This document shows, in pieces, positions 21,390 through 30,850 of a DNA stretch of 64,000 bases. The first letter of the stretch is position 1; the number at the start of each line of letters is the position of its first letter. The stretch is from assembly GCF_000004075.3 (NCBI RefSeq), contig NC_026658.2:11396075-11460074 (forward strand), written 5' to 3'. A program made the position numbers and the translations under genes. Source of the DNA: Cucumis sativus (taxonomy: Eukaryota; Streptophyta; Magnoliopsida; Cucurbitales; Cucurbitaceae). The notes under the pieces are model-generated. The model was not told where the DNA came from and ran no database searches. It saw nothing but the letters and a program-made list of their open reading frames with translations.

Positions 21390-22924
21390 TATAAAGATTG
21401 ACATCCCTAAACTTCATGCTTGCTTGTATACAACCTAAAAGTTCAACAGTTAAAAAAACTTAATCATTTTTGCAGGATGTCAGATTCGCCTTTCGAAATC
21501 CTACATGAGTAGAGCCAGCCAAATAAGCCAAGCCTCTTAAGAAATATGAGAAGTTCAATGACTGGGTATGTATATGATAAGCCTTAACCTCAATTTTATT
21601 TGTCAATAATGGAGGGAAGGAATCAAAAGCTTCTCTAGCGTCTCCCAATTATTCTAAGAAACCTAATACAAGGTATGTCAAAACATACCCTCCCCAAACA
21701 ATCATAATAGCATTTATATGAAAGCATAAAAGACTCATGGCCCCCTTAACTAGCAACATTCAGACCAACAAATACAGCTTCCCATCCTCCTCTCCTGAAT
21801 CCTTTCTTGTGCCTACAGGTGTACACCTTCACTACCATGGGCCTATCAATATTTAGAGATCGTAGAGGCTGTATGAGCCAAGGAGCTGAAGAGTAGGATT
21901 AGGGAAGTGTGGAGTTTTCTGCTCTTGTTTGGCCAAAATGTTGTGGACCCGACAAGAAAATTTCAATTTTATGCCTTATTGACTTCGTATGTCCTAGGCC
22001 CTAAGAGTTCAAAACTTTCTAGATTTCACAACTTCTTGGACCACTCCTTGTGCCAAACACCCCTTTAAGAATTACTAAGCCAAGGATATAAACTTCAATA
22101 CCATCAATAGAAAATCTCATAAAAGAAACATGAATGATGAATATTTAGATAGAAGACTAATTGGTACCGTACCTTCATGAGCTGAGTTTTCTTAGTTTCG
22201 TCTGCAATGTTCATCAGCATAATTTTAAATGATTTTCCTAATGTTTCTCTTCAGAATTGAGGTCCTCTGATGCCACATTTACACTTCAAATTCTTGACAG
22301 AAATTTTGTGTACATGATTGGTGAATTTTTAGGATAAATACTTTATAAAATCTCATGCTTTTGAATTGGCTAAAGAGCATCCTGGAGAGCAGGTATCGTA
22401 TACATCACTTTTAGATCAAGATTTTGTTAGAGTGGAATGGAAATGGTCCAGATTGACTCCTTTTACTTTCTTTGACTTCAGGGAAGAAAGTGATGCTTCC
22501 CAAACTCTCTTGGCGCTAGTTTAGAGCAAGAACAATGTGTCTCATCCAAATTACCAAGAGTATTGGATAATTTTGCAATACTAGCTGTCGTGTTGTTCTC
22601 TATTTCTGCAAAAGAAACCAGACCGTTGCTGTCATGCACTGCATCCTGGTTTAGATAAACCGTTATGAGAAAATTAAGCAACATATGGAGAATAATTTAA
22701 ATTGTACTATCTTGTGGAACAAAACCTTAATTACACATACCCTGAATTTCATTTTCTTCTCCAAGGGGCACTAAAGTTACAAACTCGTCATGTTGAAAAT
22801 TCAAATTTTGAATGGTATGCTGATCAGTTGCATTTGAAACGTTGCAACCTCGATTGGCAACACTGATTCTTGCAGCATACGGGCTTCAGCTTTAATAGAG
22901 AAAGTAGCTTTGGAAAGTTAGTCG
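21390..22924 (-). pseudogene. Possible decayed host gene exons, unidentified
   Basis: Two minus-strand segments look exon-like. The first, about 22750-22880, reads 'NATDQHTIQNLNFQHDEFV' then 'TLVPLGEENEIQ' and ends at a good donor (CAGG|GTATGTG). The second, about 22500-22650, starts after an acceptor-like 'AAACCAG' and reads 'DAVHDSNGLVSFAEIENN', 'TTASIAKLSNTLGNLDE' and more, the phase being compatible. A third possible coding patch is at 21470-21650. I do not recognise the protein. Composition is less AT-rich than the surroundings and no TE motif was found. It could equally be an unrecognised element. Confidence 0.25.
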
Positions 22925-24041
22925 AACACATTGAAATTCCCTGAATGTGCGAAATCCATGGATTTTATTACACATCCAAAGGTGAACGACTTTGAGGCAT
23001 CTTGGTTATAATCAATTGGTTCTCAAAGTACGCCACCTTCATCCCACTACAAAACTATGTTCTGTCGAGCTGATAGCACACTTGTTCTTTAAGAACGTCT
23101 TGAAGTTATGGAGAGTTCCATCAAGCATTGTGAGTGACAGGGATGGTAGATTCATTGGTACTCTCTGGGATGTAGAGTTCCATCAAGCATTCGCCTTCTT
23201 GGGGACACGCCTAAATATATCCTTAAGCTGCCATCCTCAGACGAATGGCCAAACTGAAGGATTCAATTGTATGCTTAAGGAATATCTACGACATTTTGTT
23301 GATTCTGGACAAAAGAATTGGGCCTAGTTGATGGATGTGGCTCAATTTTGTTTTAATGCACAAACTAGTCTATCCACAAGAACGAGTCCTTTCGAAATCT
23401 TGAGTGGAAGACAACCTATACTGCCTCATATTGTTGATCATCCTTATGCCGAAAAAAATCCTCAAGCTCATAACTTTACGAAAAAGTGGAGAAGACTACG
23501 AACATCGCTCGAGCATACTAAGAGAAAGTCTCGAAGCGTATGATAAGAAGCATCATCCTCTCAAGTTTTGAGCGGAAGACCAACTCTTCATAGAGTTTAA
23601 AGCAAAGCAAATTTGATTTAAGGACATCAACATCAGCATCTCACCAGAAAATACGAAGGGCCTGTTGAAGTTCTGAAGAAAATTGGAAATGCATCCTATA
23701 GGTATCGTTGCCTGCATGGATAAAAACCATCTAGTAGCTCATGTGAGCAACTTGAAACTTACCATCAAGATCCAGATGCACCAGTAGTGCAACAATGGTG
23801 TATGGTCATCTAGTGACCTAAAGCAGAAAGACGATAAAGAAATGGAAGAAATCCTTCCTAAGAGAGTGAGGAAGGGTATACCCATGAAGAAGATACATGA
23901 ATTCCTACTGAAGTGAAAGAACCTCCATGTGGAAGAAACACGTTAGGAATGTGCTGAAGACCTTGGAGCGTGAAAGAAGAAGATCGAGGAATTCTAGCTT
24001 CGCCAGTCGACAGGGACGTCAATTGTTTAAGTGGGGGAGAA
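22925..24041 (+). pseudogene. Gypsy integrase and chromodomain remnant (chromovirus)
   Basis: Integrase core: 'VPSSIVSDRDGRFIGTLW' (catalytic D), 'NISLSCHPQTNGQTEG' (H-P-Q-T before the catalytic E region), then 'DVAQFCFNAQTSLSTRTSPF' and 'SGRQPILPHIVDHPYA'. After frameshifts the C-terminal region follows, with 'RYEGPVEVLKKIGNASYR'-type sequence at about 23645-23710 and a degraded chromodomain (about 23870-23990). A purine tract 'agtgggggaga' at 24030 precedes the LTR. Gag, protease and RT are absent. The integrase wording matches the CRM/Galadriel side of the chromoviruses (recalled, not computed). Confidence 0.8.
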
Positions 24042-24513
24042 TGTAACAAGCATGCTTGTCCAAGGTGTTTACTTATGGCCGCATGCCCAAACACCCCCAA
24101 TTTACATTGTTTTTATGTTTTGTATTTAGTTTTACTTTTTGCTTTCCTTTTTATGTCATAAACCTTGGGTGTGACTTGGCTTTTTCTTATGCAAGCCTAC
24201 CAGAACTAAAAAAGTCTAAAATGTACTATAGATGGGACATAGTAGTTGAATTCCTGCCAAGCCTTGTTGCACTCTTCGCAATCAAAGTTTTTCTTTGCAA
24301 TTGACAGTCTTCAATGCTTGCTTTAACGATATTTTCATTGAATTTCTTTCTCCTCACGTTTTATAAAACATTTTCTTAAGAACGTGAAGAGAGGCTACAT
24401 CGTATCATGTGTTTGTCCGTGGTTTCTGGATTTTGATCAGCTAACTTGTTGTCTACGTAAAACAAGTGCAACATAATCGCTCCTCTCGTGTTTGAAAGCT
24501 CGCGATTGTGACA
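24042..24513 (+). repeat. 3' LTR of the chromovirus fragment
   Basis: 'tgtaacaagcatgcttgtcc' to 'gcgattgtgaca' has TG...CA ends, is 472 bp, and lies directly after the polypurine tract. The same LTR occurs as a tandem pair at about 28985 and 29438. Confidence 0.8.
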
Positions 24514-25461
24514 CAAGAAATGCACTAGCCAAGAATGCACACGAGGAGGGCTACACGAAATGCCAAGCACGCAACCATGTGAGGTTCACAATGTGCTTGT
24601 GTGTGAGGTTAGCACGCGGGCATGCCCAACACGCGTGAAAAGCCTCTTGTGAGATTCACACACAGTAGCCAGCGCCCAACCAAGGCCCTACTACCCACCC
24701 ATTCGTGCCAGGCAGTGTCATATTGCGTGTTGAGCTATTTTTGGTAATTTTTTGTGTTTTTTAAGTATACTTTTGATATTTTATTGGCAAAAGATAATTA
24801 ATTGTACTATTTTACCATTATTTCAGGACATGAGAAGATCATACAAATTTATAAACCAAGGATTTGAGCTTGTATCTATGAGTGGAAAATGTTTTATTTA
24901 AAGTGATTTCAAGCATGTTCTTAAGTCATGATTTATGACGGATTTATGATAAAATGTTTAAGTTATGTTATGAAAAGTCTTTCAAGGGTGTTATTGTTTA
25001 AAGGTATTTATTCAAGCATATTGTTTACTCTTCAAAATGCATAATATTCAAAATGTTTTCCCACTTTCTAGGTAGAGATCGTGTCCTCTAAGCCTAACTT
25101 GCTACTACCTGTCTACTAAAGGATTTCATTTTGTTATCATATGTGTCCTGTTATTTTGTACTAATGATAAATTAGTCTTTTGTGCTATCAGACTTAGGCT
25201 TTTGGGAAGGTTTAATAAGGTTTTGTTCTAGATAAATAAGATTACGTTTTTTCTATGTAAAACTTGTCTAAGGTTGTTAAATGAAAAAGGTTTAGCCCAA
25301 TTGGTTTTAGTAAAATTTATGTGTTATGTTTCCGCTGTTGTTTAGAGTTTAAAGGTTCAGGCTAAGGGTTAAATGGTGTCGTTCTTGACGTGGGTGCTAT
25401 CGATTGGCTTCACGCCATATCTCGAGCCACGCAAGTAGGTTCTCGTGGTGGGGTGTGATAG
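24514..25461 (+). repeat. Probable gypsy LTR/leader remnant
   Basis: The stretch ends with 'ctcgtggtggggtgtgat', which resembles the 3' ends of gypsy LTRs, and the next 150 bp encode gag-like sequence. Its start is not defined. GC-rich words with 'cacgcg' occupy about 24590-24650. I cannot name the family. Confidence 0.35.
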
Positions 25462-25465
25462 CCTA

Positions 25466-25617
25466 AGTTGGCTTATTAACAAAATAGTCCGGGCGAGGCC
25501 CATGTGGACCGACTGGTAAAGGTTGAAGAGCAAATGCTCTACCTAATGAAAGTTCCTAACTCAATTCGCTTCTTGGAAACCCGCCTTGAAGAAATTTTTT
25601 AGAAAGCTGATGCTATT
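25466..25617 (+). pseudogene. Gypsy gag fragment, 5' half of a gag split by TRIM insertion
   Basis: Translation with frameshifts gives 'RLKSKCST'/'VEEQMLYLMKVPNSIRFLE' then 'TRLEEIF' and 'KADAI', the coiled-coil-rich gag N-terminus of the lineage at 22925 and 29969. It stops at the TRIM junction and continues at 28456 with 'IAAMIDHLDGLPI'. The two halves carry the target duplication 'ctatt'. Confidence 0.65.
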
Positions 25618-25767
25618 AATTAAACCACCACCCAAAATCTTAAGCTAGTGATTAAAAGTAAATTTAATTATATATCACTAACAATCCCCCACTTATGGGT
25701 TCAAAATATCTAAAAGGTCCAACAAGTGAAAATCAATTTTAATTGGGAAGGAAACACCAATACAAGG

Positions 25768-28051
25768 TGTAACGACCCAACTTTTCCAAATAAGTCGAAG
25801 TCATTAATTTCAAATAAAGACCTGAGTTTACGCAAAATCTCAATCTCAAATAATTTCAAAGTCTCAAAGAAAACAAAAATTTATATTTGGGCCCTGTTTA
25901 AAATAGCCAACACTTTCAAGAAAAGTTTACTAATTCGTGAATACAGTTCAACTATAAAATTTTCTAAACAATCTCAAGTACTAAAACAAAACATGAGAAA
26001 CAAAACATTAAGCGGAAGCAAATTAAAATATCCCCTATGGCAATCACGCTTCCTTCCTGCCCCTCGCCGGTTTGTCGCCTTTATTACCTTTGCCTGAAAA
26101 AATTAAACATAAGGAGGGTGAGTATAAAATACCCAGTAAGAAACCCTCTACTGGTCCCATCAGGGGAAAATAAATTGTTAACATTCTATTGGGACACCCT
26201 GTACAGTCGCAGTCTTGTGATCCCGTAGGATGCATATTTCAGTCTAACGCCCCGAGGGACGTACATTTCAGTCTAGTGTTCTGCAGAAACACATATCAGT
26301 CTAATGCTCCCGAAGGTGCAGAATAATTGGTGATCCCGTGGGACACCTACAAGGCACACATCCCAATAAAAGCTAACAATTTTTCCCCTCAGTCCATTCT
26401 AAACATCTTAACAGTCATTCACAGATCAGTTAAACATTCTCATCATATAAACTCCTTATTTAACCCCAAACAGTCGTCTTACTCTAATTTAGCCCAAGGT
26501 CAATAAAAAGTATATCATTACATCAGTTAACAAGCTAAACAATCATAATCTCCTCCTCAGCCACCAAGGGCACAACCATGACGTTTCCTCCGTTCACAAG
26601 CACACAACATAACAGTAGATTATACATTCAGTCTAGACAACAATCAATCTACTAATCAAATCCACACTTTATATAAGCAACATCTACGAGATTCAGTCGT
26701 TTCCACATCCTTATCTTTGTACATATACATAACCAGACAGTCACAACATATACTCAACCACAGTCCACATCAACCCATGCACATATATATATTAATTTCT
26801 CCCAGTCAAACACAGCAAACATTAAACTTTAAGTCAATACCCAAACATACATCATAACTGTCGTCCTACTCAGTTCACATATAATATTTCGGTCCATACA
26901 GTCAATACATCTTAATTAGTCAATATATCTTAATTTTGTTGTTGAGTCCAGTAGAAAATCCCTTACCTCAAAGTTAGGGAAGCTCCTTAATCAACTATCG
27001 TCCACGAAACAATCCAAATAAGGGCAAACTGAAATCAAAATTCACAATTTGGTTGTGAATTTAAGTGATCCAATAAATCAAATCCTAAACATAATCAAAC
27101 ATAAAATCAACATCTTTCTAAATAGTTTCAACCATTCAAATTACCCCATATGTAAATTCCACAACTTACCCAAGAAGTGGAAAATCAATTCCACTTCAAC
27201 CTTTTGGAAAATCAAGGATTCGCTCACTGAATTAAGATGTACCTTCAAGAATTAAGCAATTCGCCAACAATTAAATCCAATGGTAGCATTCAACAAAAAC
27301 CAAGAAACCAACAAAAACCATAACTTGTTCTTACCCAAATATGAGCCCAATGGTTCACGGCAAGGCAAAAATGACAATCAAGAACGAATCAAACGGCTGT
27401 AAATAGAGCAACACTGAATGCGACTCAACCGAAAAGAAAATCGGCTTCAAATCGTAACTCCGTCTTCCAACGAGCAGAAGAACGACGACTTGATAGGGGA
27501 CACGCAATTTAGGAAGAGATCGGCTACCGGTGGGGACACGGCGTTGCAGATCTGGACAACGGCGCGAGACAAAGGTTGCGCGGTGCTGGGCAGAGGGTCA
27601 CACGGCACTGGGCGGAGGGTCACGCGGTGCTGGGCAGAGGGTCACACGACGCTGGGCAGAAAACAGAGGAGAAAGGAGAGGGGAGACAGCCGGCGGTTAC
27701 AGGTTCACGCGGCGGCCTTGGCTTCGACGGACGGAAGGGAAGAGAGGGAGATGATCGGCGGCTGCGACAAATAGAAGAAGAAAAAGGAAAGAGGTGGGCG
27801 GCTGCTAGGGTGAACGGAGAAGAAAGAGATGGAGGACGCACGGAGGAAGAAGGAAGGGAAAAATTCTTTTTCTTTTCTTTTATTTATTTTAAATAATAAA
27901 AACTAAAATATAAATAAATATATATATAATTATATTATCACATTTTCAAATCTTCTTTCTCCCCCTTCAACATATTTTCTTAAAAAAATAAATCTTGTAC
28001 AAATCGAAAAATTTTCTTAAAATAAATTACCTTCGAGTTTGGGGCGTTACA
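25768..28051 (-). mobile_element. Solo LTR of the Tekay-like gypsy family, TSD caagg
   Basis: 'tgtaacgacccaac' to 'ggggcgttaca' has TG...CA ends and is 2284 bp. 'caagg' is present on both sides (25763-25767 and 28052-28056), and no internal domains are present. The LTR interrupts a TRIM. It shares with the complete element at 30851 the 'gcaatcacgcttccttcctg' block, the 'gtgatcccgtgggacacc' block and the 'cttacccaagaagtgg' block. Its U3 differs, carrying a GC-rich minisatellite at about 27560-27665. Confidence 0.88.
27568..27665 (+). repeat. GC-rich minisatellite, about 22 bp unit
   Basis: About four copies of 'gctgggcagagggtcac' with 'acggca/gcggt/acgac' spacers lie in the U3 part of the solo LTR. 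The complete element at 30851 lacks this array, so it marks an LTR sub-lineage. Confidence 0.75.
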
Positions 28052-28455
28052 CAAGGACTTGAACATAGGACCTTTTGGACCACCTGCTCTGATACCATAT
28101 TAAACCCCAAATTCACCCAAAAGCTTAAGCTAGTGGTTGAAGGTAAATTTAATTATATATTACCAAAGTATGAGGTTTCATCACAATACCAATTGGCAAT
28201 GAGAGGAGTAGCTCATCTATTTTATAAGGAGTCTAAGTTTCCTTGGTTTTTCAATTGTGGGAACATGCCCCTTCAAGATGGTGCCTCTTTGGTTTCACCT
28301 ATCTTGAACCAAATATCCGTTTAGGCTTAATGAGCTCTAATACCATATTGAAAGCAATATATACGAAACCAAAGCTTACGTGAAAACGCAAGAATCGAAA
28401 GAAAAGCATTGTGTTTGTAGAGGCACAATTGGTTGTTTAATATATATCACTAACA

Positions 28456-28550
28456 CTATTGCTGCAATGATCGATCATCTCGATGGATTACCCATTTAAG
28501 AGTTGTTGACAAGAGTTGACACTCTAGAATCAAAAGTTGTAAGAACTAGA
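28456..28550 (+). pseudogene. Gypsy gag fragment, 3' half of the split gag
   Basis: 'IAAMIDHLDGLPI' stop 'ELLTRVDTLESKVVRTR' continues the gag cut at 25617 and matches the pattern 'IDKLPINELVLRVVSLEHKT' in the gag at 29969. It is ended by the copia LTR at 28551. Confidence 0.65.
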
Positions 28551-28984
28551 TGTTGTAATTTATGTCCTAAAACTCGTTGTAATCATAATCTATTCAATTA
28601 AGTCGTTATTGATACTATAATCTTAAAGCCAATAAACTAAGGACCCGAGGTTATTATTAAGTAAACTTGAACTTTATGTAGAGACATAAAAGTTGATCAA
28701 GTTTAAGTATAGAGCCTAAATAGTATAGATTGTACGAATACAGTTAGGCACCTTATTCCAGGACACAATGAATGCAGTCTGCTTTGTATTTAGTATAAAC
28801 GATGTGATCCTAAATCCTAGAGACATGAAAGTATGGACATCCTATGTAAAGAGTTTACAAAAGAATAGAACCATGAAATAGTCACTTTTAAGTTATAACA
28901 CCGTTAACTTTGAAAAACTTACTATTTCATTGATAGATATCAAATATAACTTAATCTTAATACTGGGCTAACTATAAGCTTTTG
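28551..28984 (+). repeat. Copia LTR, plus orientation, truncated
   Basis: It begins 'tgttgtaatttatgtcctaa', the same start as the minus-strand LTRs ending at 42488 and 49416 ('ttatgtcctaaaactcgt'). It shares 'catgaaatagtcacttttaa' and 'gacatgaaagt' with them. It is cut short at the gypsy LTR near 28985. Confidence 0.65.
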
Positions 28985-29437
28985 TTCTCACCAGCATGCT
29001 TGTTTAAGGCGTTGTTTATCTATGGCCACATGCCCAAATACCCCCAAATCACCTTTTCTTTATGTCTTGTATTTAGTTTAGTCTATTGCTTTCCTTTTTA
29101 TGTCATAGACCTAGGGTGTGAGGTGTCACACATTTTCATTTGCAAACCTGTCAAAGCTCAAAAGTCTAAACTATACTATAGGAGAGACCCAATAGTTGAA
29201 TCCCCAACCATGTCTTATCGTATTCTTTATAATTAAATTTTTATTTGCAATTGAAAGTCTTCAACGCATTCTTTAATGATGTTTTTAATGATATTCTCTC
29301 TCACATTTTATAAAACAATTGTCGTGAGTTTGTTTGTGATTTTCGAATTTTACATGCCTGACTTATTGACTGAGCAAAACAAGTGTTCTACAATTGTCCG
29401 TTCCATGTTTGAAAGATTGCGATTGTGGTACGCAGAG
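28985..29437 (+). repeat. Chromovirus LTR, first of a tandem pair
   Basis: 'agcatgcttgtttaagg', 'ccacatgcccaaatacccc' and 'attgcgattgtggtac' align in order with the LTR at 24042-24513. The first few bases are diverged. It abuts a second copy at 29438 with no internal region between. Confidence 0.7.
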
Positions 29438-29921
29438 TGTCACAAGTGTGCTTGTCCAAGGCATTATTTGCCTATGGTCGTATGCTCGTATATCCTCAAA
29501 CCACTTTATCTTTATGCTTTGTACTTAGTTTAGTCAACTGCTTTCCTTTTGTTGTCACCGACCTAAGGTGCGTCGTTTCGCAATTTTCATATGCAATGTT
29601 GTCAATGCTAAAAAAGTTTAAGATGTATTGTAGGGGAGGCATGGTAGTTGAATCCCCAACTAAGCCCTATTGTGATTTTTGCAAATCTAAGCTTTCTTTG
29701 TAATTGACAATATTCAATTTTTTCTTTAAGGATGTTATCAATGTTTTTCTTTATCTCTCACGTTTTATAAAACCAATTTCTCTCAAAAGATGAAGCGAGG
29801 CTACATCGTACCACAAGTTTGTCCGCAACTTTCAAATTTCACAAGGTTGCCTTGTTCATCAATTTAGAACAAGTGTTGCACAATCGCCCGTCCCGTATTC
29901 GAAAAGTTGCATTTTGTGACA
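29438..29921 (+). repeat. Chromovirus LTR, second of a tandem pair
   Basis: 'tgtcacaagtgtgcttgtcc' to 'gcattttgtgaca', followed by a degenerate PBS 'tggtattaaagc' (29924-29935). It is therefore the 5' LTR of the fragment downstream. Confidence 0.75.
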
Positions 29922-29968
29922 AGTGGTATTAAAGCTTTGTTAGCTCCTTGGCTAAGCGAGATGCAATT

Positions 29969-30290
29969 ATGTCAACAATGAAACAACTATCAAAGTTGCA
30001 ACCGGAGCGACTGACTGAGATTGAAGAGGAATTCTTGGATATGAAAGAATTTCCAAACGAAGTAAGATTTCTCTAGACCCAACTTGAGATGTTTAAAGAA
30101 AAAGTCAGAGAAATAGACGCATTGAATGCCTAAATAGACAAACTACCCATAAATGAATTGGTGCTGAGGGTTGTTTCGTTAGAACATAAAACCACCAAAG
30201 TAGGTAGTTTTGAACGTGGAAGTAGCTCTTCAAGTTCTATTGCACAAATGGAAGAGCGTGTCGAAGATTTTGACTTTTGACAAGCTCCAA
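29969..30290 (+). pseudogene. Chromovirus gag N-terminus
   Basis: The ATG at 29969 opens 'MSTMKQLSKLQPERLTEIEE', followed by 'EFLDMKEFPNEVRFL', 'QLEMFKEKVREIDALNA' and 'IDKLPINELVLRVVSLE'. This is a Glu/Leu-rich, probably coiled-coil segment. Two in-frame stops (after 'RFL' and 'LNA') break it. It ends with 'MEERVEDFDF' and is joined directly to polymerase sequence, so the capsid, protease and most of RT are deleted. Confidence 0.7.
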
Positions 30291-30470
30291 CATAATCAGT
30301 TATATTTCAAGAAAGAGAAAAGTGTTTTTGCTAAATAGCGTATCAATTTTCTAGGTCACATCATCGAATGTAGAAAGATTTGAATGGACGAACATAAGTT
30401 GTAAGCTATTAAGGAGTGGAGAGCCCCCACTTCCGTGAAAGAGTTACGTTTCATCCTTCAATATATTCTA
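30285..30470 (+). pseudogene. Chromovirus RT/connection remnant
   Basis: 'KLQHNQLYFKKEKSVFAK', 'RINFLGHIIE' and 'AIKEWRAPTSVKELR' belong to the end of the RT and the tether before RNase H ('FLGHxxxxxGxxxDxxKxxAI'). Stops interrupt it. The direct fusion with gag marks an internal deletion near 30285. Confidence 0.75.
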
Positions 30471-30745
30471 AAATAGGGTTCACCTACTATCCTCTAGACT
30501 CAGTACCGGGAGAAAGAAATAGATGGAAAAAGAAATGGGCTTGGTAATTTTTTTCTATGTAAATAAGAAAAAGAAATCCAATTTGGTACAAGAGCCCAAA
30601 TTCAATAGCCAGCCCATCAAATGAGGTCAACGACCCTATTTATAAGGATTTTCCATGCAAAATTGCATGTCCATGGAATACTAAAGCCCAACAACTCAAA
30701 GCTCTATTTCTAATATGAAATTCGATGGCTATAACACATATACTT
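30471..30745. other. No clear feature
   Basis: The stretch is A-rich ('agaaagaaatagatgg', 'aaataagaaaaagaaatcc'), then of mixed composition. The last part may already belong to the copia LTR that follows. No gene was recognised. Confidence 0.35.
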
Positions 30746-30850
30746 GTCAGTTTCTCTCTCTTCTCCCAATTCGAACAATTCGACTTATTCCATCACACTG
30801 TTTTAAGTTTATTCCATATGAGCTAGCAAGGGAACCTAATGGACCTATAT
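30746..30850 (-). repeat. Copia LTR, left part, split by the Tekay element
   Basis: 'tttctctctcttctcccaat', 'cgacttattccatcacactg' and 'gaacctaatggacctatat' match 41557-41655 of another copia LTR. The sequence continues at 39616 after the gypsy element, with 'tatat' on both sides. Confidence 0.75.

Larger units (their letters stand above)
25618..28455 (-). mobile_element. TRIM-like insertion(s) in gag, TSD ctatt, containing a nested solo LTR
   Basis: 'ctatt' flanks the block (25613-25617 and 28456-28460). On the minus strand from the right: an LTR-like start 'tgttagtgatatatatta' (28455 down to about 28347), PBS-like 'tggtattagagc' (about 28334), a second short LTR (about 28100-28170), PBS 'tggtatcagagc' (about 28086-28097), internal sequence interrupted by the solo LTR at 25768-28051, purine tract 'agtgggggatt' (about 25686), and a third LTR ending 'ggtggtttaatt' at 25618. 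This suggests two TRIM units sharing an LTR. Without the solo LTR, the 3'-most TRIM is only about 260 bp. Confidence 0.65.

Noticed and set aside
27418..27896. Overlapping plus-strand frames of about 74-118 codons
   Set aside because: They are the GC-rich U3 of a solo LTR read antisense; the repeats in them come from the minisatellite.
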